DNA from: Bettongia penicillata ogilbyi
Taxonomy: Eukaryota > Chordata > Mammalia > Diprotodontia > Potoroidae
DNA: 64,000 nt
Direction: 5' to 3'
Assembly: GCA_023548195.1 (NCBI GenBank)
Contig: JAJHZJ010000419.1
Coordinates: 3,488,273-3,552,272 of the forward strand
Below are positions 1 to 9,299 of this stretch, piece by piece. Position numbers and translations under genes: made by a program. Within the stretch, counting starts at the first letter, position 1. Every line of letters starts with the position of its first letter. The notes beneath the pieces were generated by a model. That model was given only the letters and a program-made list of their open reading frames with translations. It was not told where the DNA came from and did not search any database.

Positions 1-199
1 GCATTGATTTTTTTGAACTTGTATAAGATTTTACACTTATTTTTAGTAAATTGCAGTTACATTTCATCTATTAGACTTTGATGAGTTAAAACATTAGTCA
101 TAGTTTTTATTTTAATTTTCATTTTGCCTTTTAGCTGCCTTTCCTTTTTCTGTGCCATTTGAAAATTTAATAAGCAGTTGACTACCCATCTATACTTTC
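1..199. other. AT-rich sequence, nothing recognised
   Basis: AT-rich DNA without a convincing ORF, repeat match or splice-flanked coding segment. Confidence 0.5.
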
Positions 200-1060
200 A
201 ATCAAGTTATTGGTAAAAATAGTAGATGGCCCAGGACCAAACACAAATGAGTCCTTGGCACATTGCATTGGAGAATTCCCTCCAAACTGACAATCATTAA
301 TGATTATTCCTTGGGCCTACTTATTTAATCATCTATTAATCTACATCACCATACCATCCCTTTTCATTATTGTCCGTAAGGACAGCATCAGGGGCTTTGT
401 CAAATATTTATTAAACCATATGATGATTCATATTCCACTGATCAACCAGTATAGTAATTCTGTCCAGAAAATAGAAATGTACTTAGGCTGGGTTATCTGC
501 CTTTGATGAAGACATGTTGACCCTGTGATCCTTTTCTAGCCATTCACTAACCATCTTTTTTACAATATGAATTTTGACAGAAATTGAGGTCAACTTCCCT
601 GACATCCTTGAAGAGTATTTCGCTTTGTTCTCTTTTTGAAAATCAGGACAACATTTTTCCCTTTCTAGTACTATTATACCTTTCCCATTTCCAAGATTTC
701 TAAAAGTTGTAAACCAATTGTTCATCAGTAAAATTTGTATGTTATTTGAGTATTCTCAGATGTACTTCACTTGGGATTGGTAATTTGAATTTAACATCAT
801 GTAGCTAATTGACTTTTTAATCTCTTTAATTATTTTGTTATTCCCCTTGATCTATTTTTAATCTATATAAAAAGTTGAGCAATAATGACTTTGTTCCATC
901 ATCTATCATCATATTATTCATCTGGAGCTGTGTTTCTATTGGTTTCTGAGCCTCCTCTTTCCCCCATATAATTCTTTCCATTACATACCCTTACCATGTT
1001 TTTGTATTTCTTATTACCTATAACTTCTTCTCTCTTCTGTACATCTCATTAAAATCTACG
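200..1060 (-). mobile_element. CR1/L3-type LINE fragment (reverse transcriptase region)
   Basis: Read on the minus strand this follows the body of a CR1/L3 LINE. On the plus strand it shows the characteristic antisense phrases: the 'accaaacacaaatgag' block, 'cactgatcaaccag', 'tttttgaaaatcaggacaac' and 'ctttctagtactatt'. These occur in the order expected for the reverse transcriptase domain and its downstream part. No open frame longer than about 80 codons survives, so it is a dead, old copy. The boundaries are approximate, and the right end fades into unassigned AT-rich sequence. Confidence 0.65.
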
Positions 1061-1546
1061 TTGCTTAATAAACTCCCTACGTATCCCCATGTTCCTTAAA
1101 CGGCCCTCTTTTCTCCTCATTGAAATGTTTTCTGGTGTTCACTTAAGTATTTCATTCTTGAAAGTGGCACATGCCTTCTGGGCTGATGGAACTTCCCTCT
1201 AGGATTTTATTTGATCTGTGCTTTCTCTAAACTCTGAAATCTGTTTTCCAAAAGAATGCATACCAGAGTCGAGCTTTTTCTGTACTATAATAAAATGTGA
1301 AGACAGAGTGGTTACTGCACTCCAAGGTTCCAAGAGAGGCAGAAACAGAGACAGATACTAAAGGCAAAGAAAAAGGAATGCACAGACACAGAAATAAAAG
1401 GGAAGAGAGTGGGAGAGAGGGAGGGAGAGAAGAGAGGAAAAGAGATGAGAGAAAAAGAATATGTTCTCTTGATGCTGCTTTTTGTTGTTGCCTTGGAATG
1501 CCACAGATGGTACCCATCCTTGATTTTTTGGTTTTATTTTATTTTT
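1061..1546. other. Unassigned sequence with a polypurine tract
   Basis: No gene is seen. From about 1330 to 1462 the plus strand is nearly pure purine (GA/GGGA/GAGA-rich), which explains the two overlapping low-complexity ORFs there on opposite strands. The right edge is the insertion target of the L1 described next. Confidence 0.5.
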
Positions 1547-2602
1547 CCCTAAGGGATCATTCTTGTTTTTCAAGGTGTTACTTTCTTCAGCATTTTTTTT
1601 GGGGTCTCCTTTAGCAAGGTGTTGACCTGCTTTTCATGCTTTTCTTGCATCTCTCTCATTTCTCTTCCCATTTTTTCCTCCACCTCTCTCACTTGATTTT
1701 CAAAATCCTTTTTGAGCTCTTCCATGGCCTGAGCCCACTGAATATTTATTTTGGATATTTGGGATGTAGAAGCCTTGACTTCTATTTCTTTCCCTGATGG
1801 TAAGCATTGTTCTTCCTCATCAGAAAGGAAGGGAGGATATATCTATTCACCAAGAAAATAACCTTCTATGGTCTTATTTTTTTTCCCTTTTCTGGGCATT
1901 TTCCCAGCCAGTTACTTGACTTCTGAGATTCCTGTCTACCACCCCCTTGTCTCCAGATCCTCCCAGTTAGTGCTTGGGGTCTGAGATACAAATGGCTTGG
2001 GCTTTGGGTAGGGGCGGGGCTGCCATTCAGTGAAAGATTAAATTCAAGTGCTCAGGTTCGAGATTAAGTTCAGCTGCTTGGGTGGGGGCAGGGCTGCCAC
2101 ACAGGGCTCAGTTCCCTCGGGGTTTATGCAGAGATCTTCAACAATGACTCCAAGCTCCTGTCTGCTTTGGGAGCCTCTGTCCTCTGCTGCATCTACTGCT
2201 GCCTCCCAAGGGGGCCTGAGTTATGGAGACACCCTGCTTCCCTCTTCTCATGCTGAAAAGACCCTCTCACTGACCTTTAGCACCTGTGGGTGGCAGGACC
2301 TGCGCGGCCACTGGAGATTCTGTCCCTAAAGCCTGTTCTGATCTGCTCCTCTCGGTGCTATGCGGCCAAGGCAGGGCTGGACTCTGCTTTGGGTCTGGTG
2401 CACGACTGGACCTTTGGTGTCAGTTTTTCAGAGTTCTCTGGAACAGAAGTCTCCTCTACTCTGTTGTTGTGTGGCTTCCCCTGCTCCAGAATTTGTTGGG
2501 AGTTCTTCTTTACAGGTATTTTATGGGCTGTGGGTTGGGAGTTAGCATATGTGAATCTTTCTACTCCGCCATCTTGGCTCCTCCCCCTAAGGGATCATTC
2601 TT
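1547..2602 (-). mobile_element. 5'-end-only L1 insertion with 18-bp target site duplication
   Basis: The element proper is 1565-2584, flanked by perfect direct repeats CCCTAAGGGATCATTCTT at 1547-1564 and 2585-2602. On the minus strand it begins GGAGGAGCCAAGATGGCGGA, the typical start of a marsupial L1 5' UTR. It runs through a GC-richer 5' UTR into the ORF1 coiled-coil coding region and stops inside ORF1 at a short A-rich run (TTGAAAAAC). The pre-insertion site reads GCTT/AAGAATG, a good L1 endonuclease target. Short ORFs inside it are shadows. A copy that keeps the 5' end but lacks ORF2 and the 3' UTR is unusual for L1. Confidence 0.75.
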
Positions 2603-2929
2603 AAGCAGCTTTGCCACACTTCAAGGCCAAAGTGCCCCAGACACTTGAAACGTTCTGATTTGGTTTTGTTTAATAACGTGCATTCAGTACTTTCACTTTC
2701 CACCCAAAAGATCCTTTCAGTTATCTACTGTGAGTAACATAATATACAACAATAGGGCCATTTCCACCTTACACCAGAATGACTGGTTGAAAGGCAAAAA
2801 ACACCAATCAATCTGATACTTTTCACTATTCAGACCACTTTTCTTTTTTGGTGTGTGTGCACATGTGCATGTGTTCATGCATATATGTGTGCATCATGCA
2901 TATTGATACATACCATTGTATGTATTTGT
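2603..2929. other. Unassigned sequence ending in TG-rich repeat
   Basis: Nothing recognised up to about 2850. From 2850 to 2910 lies an imperfect alternating TG/CATG purine-pyrimidine stretch, probably a decayed microsatellite. Confidence 0.45.
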
Positions 2930-3235
2930 AGCACCGATGCAATATTCACAATGCCTACTGCAGCCATGAATATGATGATGCAGTTCTGAATTGTGAAATA
3001 CAACAGATTCTCCACATGGAAGACAGAAGCAAAACATTTATTCAAACACCAGAAAGCTGAATCCATCACAGCAACAAAGAAATCCATACACAATAACAAT
3101 GCAGGGGGCACTACCATTCCCAAACCTTCCCAGCTCTGTTAGGTTTCCCACAAACCAGCTCCCTTAAACAAAATCATAAAAAATCTCCCTTAAGCAAAAT
3201 CACAAACAAGCTCTCTCGCTCATGCTAGTTGCTGT
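2930..3235 (-). repeat. Dispersed repeat, copy 1 (possible LTR), family unassigned
   Basis: The block from about 2940 to 3125 recurs in the same orientation at 59600-59790, with long identical words such as 'ctccacatggaagacaga' and 'aaacatttattcaaacacca'. Read on the minus strand it holds a polyadenylation signal (GAATAAATG), as in an LTR R region. The plus strand continues with a 26-bp imperfect tandem unit (CTCCCTTAA..CAAAATCA) at 3159 and 3185. I could not place it in a named family; an ERV LTR is the best guess. Confidence 0.5.
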
Positions 3236-5004
3236 CTTTTCCAGTTCTGAAAGCTCTGTGACTAGCTTCCTGCCTCCAGAAAGAGTCTGATATTTTGGGA
3301 TGTTATCCTCTTCACCATTTGTCTATACATAACCAATGCTGTTCCTTTAGGTTTTGCCTTCAATTAGAGGACCAGTTTGAGTTGATTGACATAATAAGTG
3401 ATTACTAATTCACCTAAGAATGATTACTAAGGAAATACAGATTTAGTATTTTTTCTTAATATTTAAGGCCATAAGAACTAAGGCCCCATTCTTTCATTCA
3501 AAATTTCTGTGAAGTATTTCTCTCCAAATTCAGGATTGAGCCTAAAAGTTTCATGGAAGTAGTCTAGGCAGTGTTTTTCATCATCACCTGTTAGATGGTG
3601 GGCAAAGAGCTAAATAGGACAAGTTTCTCTCCAGAACAAGTACCTGAGGAAGTATTTCCAAGGGGATAAGACACGGGCTGAAGAAGTAGTCAGAGTCCTT
3701 GCAGATGATGCTTGATTATGACTGTATGACTGTTCTGTCCTTCCCCCTGAACTTCCTTTTTCTCTCTGGGCATTTCTTTCTATTGCTTCTCAGAGCCACT
3801 TTACTACCCCAACTTGAGAGGAATGTGAAGGGATGAAAACAGGTTAGGAAATATAATCTCATAGCAGTTTCAACAGATGCCTTAGGCTAAGAAGATTCAT
3901 TCCTTCTTGGAGAATCTCACTCTCTTTTTCCCTAGTTCATCTGAAAGCATATATGCTGTGCTCATGGCAGATTGAGGATCACATTCTACCTGTTTTCCCT
4001 GAAAAAGAAAGAGATCATTCTGTGCCAAACCCATGTGGTGGAAGCCTAGGATTAGATTCTTGTTCCTGGTGTTTGCTTTGAGTTTGAAACTAAGGACTTG
4101 TCCCTGGACAAAGGACCAACTTTTCCTTAGTCTTGTTAGAATAAACTTTGGGACCCTTGGTTTTCTACTGGTTTAGAGACTATTACAAAGGTGAGAGAAG
4201 GTTAATGCTCCCTTCATCCCTTTATCCGAAAGATAATGTCCAGAATTTCAAATTATATAAGATTATAGTATAACTCTAGTAGAAAAACAAGGATTACAAT
4301 CCACTTAGGGGAGTTAAAAAAACACAGACTTCATAGGTGAATTTAAGAACTGACTATACTCTTGAGCAGGAATGCTGAATACTGAATACCATTATATGAG
4401 TGACTTTATGCCCAACAAAGTAGGAATAAAACCAAATCAAACTGTAGTGGAGCTAGCTTACGACTTATTAGAATTCTTTTGCCCACATTTGCCTGCCATG
4501 TTTTTTCCCTCACTTGTAAGGCTTGAATAGGACATGTTGGTACTTGAGCTGGCCCTCAAATCTCTGTCGTGGAAAATTTTGCTAAAAAAAAAAAAAGAAG
4601 AAAGAATGAGGTTAGTTGACCAAATCATAAACTGTGAATTGCTTTTCATGTGGCATTAAAAAAACTAAAGAATAAAATAATTTCTTTAATAAAATGCAAT
4701 CTCTTTCCTTTCTTTAAGTCTTCACTTCAAATTATATTTATTATTGCTTAAGCCACAGAAGTAGCAACCCATAGGCCTCTGTTTAAATTAGGTAAATACT
4801 TTAGACATACGAAGATAACCCTGGTGTCAGAGGATCATGCATGACATGAAGAACCTGTATATGCTGGAAGAAATTTTTGCTTTTCTAACACTTCGCCTCA
4901 TCCAGATAGTCTGGTAGCTTCACTATCTAACAGGACCCAGGAAGTGGTCAGCAACGACTCTCACTAAAGAAAATGTTCTCATTATCTGGGGGGAATCAAC
5001 AGAT
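3236..5004. other. Long unassigned non-coding stretch
   Basis: About 1.8 kb without a supportable gene. A poly(A) run near 4584-4597 and scattered AT-rich segments are the only simple features. ORFs here are short, lack family resemblance and have no splice context. Confidence 0.45.
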
Positions 5005-6172
5005 TTTGTTGTTCAGTCATATCTGACTCTTCATGAGCTCATGAACCGTATCATGCCAGGTCCTTCTGTCCTTCCCTGTTTCCCAAGTCTGTCCAAGCTC
5101 CTGTTCAGGGTTTTCATGATACTATCTATCCATTTTATCCCATCTTCCCATTTTCCTTTTACCTTTGATCTTTCCCAATATCAGCATCTTTTCCAGTGAG
5201 TCCTATCTTCTCATTATGTGGCCAAAGTATTTAAATTTCAACTTCAGTATTTGATCTTCCAATGGATAATCTGAATTAGTTTCTTTAAGTATTGACTTAT
5301 TTGATTACCTTGTTATCCAAGGGACTCTCAATAGTCTTCTCCAGCACCACAGTTCAAAAGCATTGATTCTGTAGTGTTCAACTTTCCCTATAGTTCAACT
5401 TTCACAGTCACACATTGCTACTGGAAAAATCATAGCTTTGACTGTGTGGACCCTTGTCCGCAAGATGATGTCTCTTCTTTTCAATATGCTGTCCATATTT
5501 GTCATATCCTTTAAGAAGTATGTCCTTTAATTTCATGGCTTCAGTGGCCATCCATAGTGATCATTGAGCCCTGGAATGTAAAACTTGACACTGCTTCCAT
5601 TTCTTCTCCGTTTGCCAGAAAGTAATGAGACCAATTGTTAAGATCTTAGGCTTTTTTTTTTTTGATGCAAGTTTCAATTCATTTTTTTATATGCTCCTCT
5701 TTCACCCTCATCAAGAGGCTTCTTAATTTTTCTTCAGTTTCTGCCATCATAGTGGTATCATCTACATATCTAAGATTGTTTATATTTCTCCCAGCAAACT
5801 TAATTCTGGCTTTTGATTCAACTAGCCTGGCATTTCATATGATATACTCTGTATATAAACTAAATAAATAAGGTGATAATATCTAGCCTTGTACTCTTTC
5901 CCAATTTGGCTCACATACCGGTTCCTTAGGAGACAAGTAAAATGATCTAGTATTCCCATCTCTTTGGGGACTTGCCACATGTTGTGATCCACACAGTCAA
6001 ATACTTTAGTGTAATCAATGAAGCAGGAGTTGATGTTTTTGTAGAACTTCCTTGCTTTCTCCATAATTAAGCAAATGTTGGTTCCTCTAGAAACTCTGCC
6101 TCTTCAACAACCAGCCTGTTCTTCTGGCAATTCTCGTTTCACATGTTGCTTAAGTCTAGCTTGCAGAATCTT
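5005..6172 (-). mobile_element. BovB-type RTE LINE, 3' part (reverse transcriptase to tail)
   Basis: On the minus strand this is a BovB/RTE LINE ending in the family tail (GACTGAACAAC at about 5006-5016). The reverse transcriptase is recognisable in translation. Motif A reads IDYTKVFDCVDH within the segment encoded at 5822-6064, and the catalytic YADD box appears as YVDDTT at 5751-5768. Frameshifts and stops break the frame, so the copy is inactive. It continues at 6848-7166 beyond a nested L1. BovB elements are known from marsupials, ruminants and squamates. Confidence 0.88.
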
Positions 6173-6847
6173 TTTTTTTAATTGAATTATTTTATTTGTT
6201 TTCAGTGTTCCAACAATCACTTCCAGATATCTTAGATTTTTTTCCACTCCCTCCCTCTTATTCCCCATTCCTTTCTCATTCCCTCCCTGAGACAACGTAC
6301 AATCTTATATAGGTTCTCCACATACATTGCTATTAAATGCATGTTGCATAAAGAATTAAAACGAATGGAGGAGACCATAAAACAAAACAGAATATAACAA
6401 AGCAAAAGAAAATGGTCTGTTTCTATCTGTGATCCAATTTCATAGTTCTTTCTCTGGATGTGGAAGGTGTTTTGCCTTGAGTCTATTGGAAACATTTTAA
6501 GTACATGCATGTCAGTGAAGTACTAAGTCCACTAGAAAAATTCCTCGCACACTGTGGTTGTTGCTGTGTACAAAGTCCTCCTGGTTCTGCTCCTTCCATT
6601 CATCATATGTTCATATAAGTCTTTCTAGGCTTCTCTGAAGTCTTCCTGTTCATTGTTTCTCATAGCAAAACAGTATTGCATTACATTCATATACCACAAC
6701 TTGTTCACCAATTTCCCAATTGATGGGCACCTCCTTGATTTCCAGTTTTTGGCCACCACAAAGAGAGCTGCTATAAATAGTTTTGTACATTTGGGACCCT
6801 TTCCCATTTCTGTGATCTCTTTGGGATACAGTAGCTTACAGAATCTT
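6157..6847 (-). mobile_element. L1 3'-end fragment nested in the BovB LINE, with target duplication
   Basis: A 5'-truncated L1 (about 6173-6831) lies in minus orientation, with its poly(A) tail seen as T's at 6171-6179. The repeats TAGCTTGCAGAATCTT (6157-6172) and TAGCTTACAGAATCTT (6832-6847) flank it with one mismatch and together restore continuous BovB sequence. It holds the end of ORF2, including the marsupial L1 words 'caatttcccaattgatgggcac' region and 'agctgctataaatag', plus the 3' UTR. The pre-insertion site is GCTT/AAGATTC, the L1 endonuclease motif. It is younger than its BovB host. Confidence 0.88.
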
Positions 6848-7166
6848 AAGCATAACCTTGCTGATGTGTGAAACAAGTGTAATTTTTTGCATTGCCCTTC
6901 TTCAGGATTGGGACATAAACTGATCTTTTCCAATCTAGTGGCCACTGCTGAGTTTTCCAAAATTGCTGGCATATTAAGTACAGGATTTTTTTTAAAGGTT
7001 TAAAATAGCTCAGCTGGAATTCCATCATCTCAACTAGCCTCATGATTAGAAATGCTTCCCAAAGCCCACTTGACTTCATTCTCCAGGATGTTTGGCTCTA
7101 GATCAGTGACTGTGGTTATCAGTGATGTTAAGATCTTTCTCATATAATTCTTCTGTATGTTTCATC
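6848..7166 (-). mobile_element. BovB-type RTE LINE, upstream part (5'-truncated)
   Basis: Continuation of the BovB LINE. The minus-strand translation includes ICQQFWKTQQWPLDWKRS and ILKKGNAKNY, the well-conserved block just upstream of the BovB reverse transcriptase catalytic motifs. The element is cut at about 7166, where a MIR fragment starts, so the endonuclease domain is missing. Confidence 0.85.
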
Positions 7167-7310
7167 CCCATTTTACAAAAAGGCAAACTGAGGTTAGGAG
7201 AGGGTAATAACTCACCCAGGGTCCCACCTGCAGTGTATGAAACAGGATTTGTACTCAGGACTTCCTGACTGCAAGTCAATCACTTTGGGAACTATGTCAC
7301 CTGCTTAAGA
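7167..7310 (-). mobile_element. MIR/THER SINE fragment
   Basis: The antisense MIR core is clear: CCCCATTTTACA, then AAACTGAGG, then a degraded 'cacccagggtcccac' and 'ggatttgtactcagg'. It is an old tRNA-derived SINE remnant. Confidence 0.75.
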
Positions 7311-7469
7311 GATATTTTCATTCACTGAAGTAAAAAGACTTTTTCCTTCTTTTAGTCTTATCATTCACTGACTTAATCCTGTCAAGGTTAAATAAGGTTC
7401 CCTTTTACTAGGCATATCACTTCTCTAATTGCTTCAAGGGAGGAGTCCTCAGGCTCATAAAAGAGCGGA

Positions 7470-7770
7470 GCAGAACACTGTTACACACACATGTATATGT
7501 ACAAACACACACATATAAGCATGCATATATATGTGTGTATTTGTACATGTATGATATATACACATACCCATATATGTGGCTAGAAGTGAAAAGTGATAAT
7601 TGTTCTGTTTATTTTTATATGCATTAGTATATGCAAATAAACAGAATAGTCACTTATCCTTTAAGTTATATTTTCACACATGTATATATACACAAATGCA
7701 TACATATGTATACATATTCATACATACATATATACCTACATATACATACATACATATATAATCATAGTAA
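7470..7770. repeat. TA/CA/TG-rich microsatellite block with central inverted repeat
   Basis: Two imperfect alternating purine-pyrimidine tracts (about 7484-7575 and 7674-7762) flank a hairpin-capable segment. In it TTCTGTTTATTT (about 7600) can pair with AAATAAACAGAA (about 7635), and the outer arms AAGTGA/TCACTT extend the stem. The middle holds two ATATGCA words. It may be a decayed palindromic MITE or simply slippage-prone DNA. Confidence 0.55.
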
Positions 7771-8363
7771 TTCACAACTCATAACTGCAACCTGAGTAAG
7801 GTTAGAGATCATAAGCATAGGAATTGGGCAGGAAACCTGTTTTTCATTACTGACTCATGTTCCTTTGTTCTTTCTACCACACCATTCTGCTTCCCAAATG
7901 AGAGCATAGTTATATTTCAGATATTCGAAAATCATTAGCATTTCCATTGGGGCATGAATACATTGGGCATCAATGTATGTTAAAAATGGGATTAGAAATA
8001 GTAAAGAGATGTTATATAGAAATGACACTATAGCTAAGGAATAAGGGAAGTATCTTGATACTTATATTAACATGTCAAGTTAAATAAATATACTTTAATG
8101 AATCATTGAATTCATTGTGGTGGGTATTTCCCAAATGTGTGTTGGTACAGATCCCAAACTATCAATGCCTTCACATCCTACGACCTGCTTTTTATTGTCC
8201 TTTTATAAATTCTCCAAAAAGAGAACTCAACATGATGGAAGACCTCCTCTGGATTTAAAAAAATAATTGTGGATATTAGAGAAGCAAATCAGGCTATTAA
8301 TCTGCCATAACTTACTCTCATTATAAGACCAAAAACATAAATTCTCTTGGTCGTATTATTGTG
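7771..8363. other. Unassigned AT-rich sequence
   Basis: No gene, repeat family or conserved signal recognised. Confidence 0.45.
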
Positions 8364-8386
8364 TATATATATATATATATATATAT
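8364..8386. repeat. (TA)n microsatellite
   Basis: Perfect TA dinucleotide run of about 11 units, followed by further imperfect TATA-rich sequence to about 8410. Confidence 0.9.
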
Positions 8387-9299
8387 CTGTTGTTATATAT
8401 TGTATATATAGCTGTTGTTATTGCAACTTATCTTGCAGCTTATCTGTGCCTAATGAAGAGTTCACCACAGCCTTTTGGGGCATCATTCTTCAAAGTGTGG
8501 TCTTTTGTGATGCACAGCCATATTGGAGCATGGGAAGGACAGTTGTGTTTAAAATGTCGGGTTGTGTATGTGCTCAAGTGCACATACATATACGTGCTTG
8601 GGACCCCTGAATGCATTCCATGATTTCTAAGTGTTGATTCTGGCTATGCTCTTCCTCCTTTGTAGTTTGACTTAGACTTACTAATTCTCTTTAGTGCTGG
8701 CCCAAGCTGTATTTGCCAATGAATTAATTCAATGGGCTGCCAATCCAAATGCATTCATAGTATATAGATAATAGGTCTTCATTTTCTATTTGATATTTCC
8801 TGTGTTGATTATAACACCTATTTCTTTTGAATGGTCTTGTACCATCTTGAGAAGGTAATATAGTACTCTGGTAATTGATTCAATTAGCACGTTATTGTGT
8901 GATCCATAGGTCACTAGTAAACTTCATTGTCCGTAGGGATTCCCACTTCAATTTGGAATCCGCACAGGGTATTCTTTGTTATGGAAAAACAACTTTTGGC
9001 AAGAATTGCCTCTCCATTTTATGCCCAGCTTATTATTAGTTGTTGGAACAGGGTTGGACAGTTGATGATTCTGGTATCTTTATCAAAAACACATTGTATG
9101 ATGTTAACATATGAATAAGAGAGCCTTTGCAGGAGGGTCTAGTGCTGAATTTTTCTCCAAAATTTTGCAAATTTTATAATCAACAAATCATGAAGCAAGA
9201 ATTTGTCTTCATCATGCTTTTCAGACAATCCTGTGGCTATAAGAAGATAGTCTGCAATAAAAAATCATTTGCAAAATCTCTATTTAATTTTTGTTTTCC
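8387..9299. other. Unassigned sequence, possibly an old LINE
   Basis: No coding frame survives. Wording such as 'cattgtccgtagggattcccactt' and 'tcatttgcaaaatctc' hints at antisense LINE sequence, but I cannot identify a motif. The several short ORFs show no family match. Confidence 0.3.

Noticed and set aside
1227..1614. ORFs on both strands over a GA-rich tract
   Set aside because: Low-complexity polypurine sequence lacks stops in several frames. No protein resemblance.
2048..2648. Overlapping plus-strand ORFs of 93-120 codons
   Set aside because: They are antisense to the GC-richer 5' UTR of the L1 at 1565-2584 and reflect composition only.
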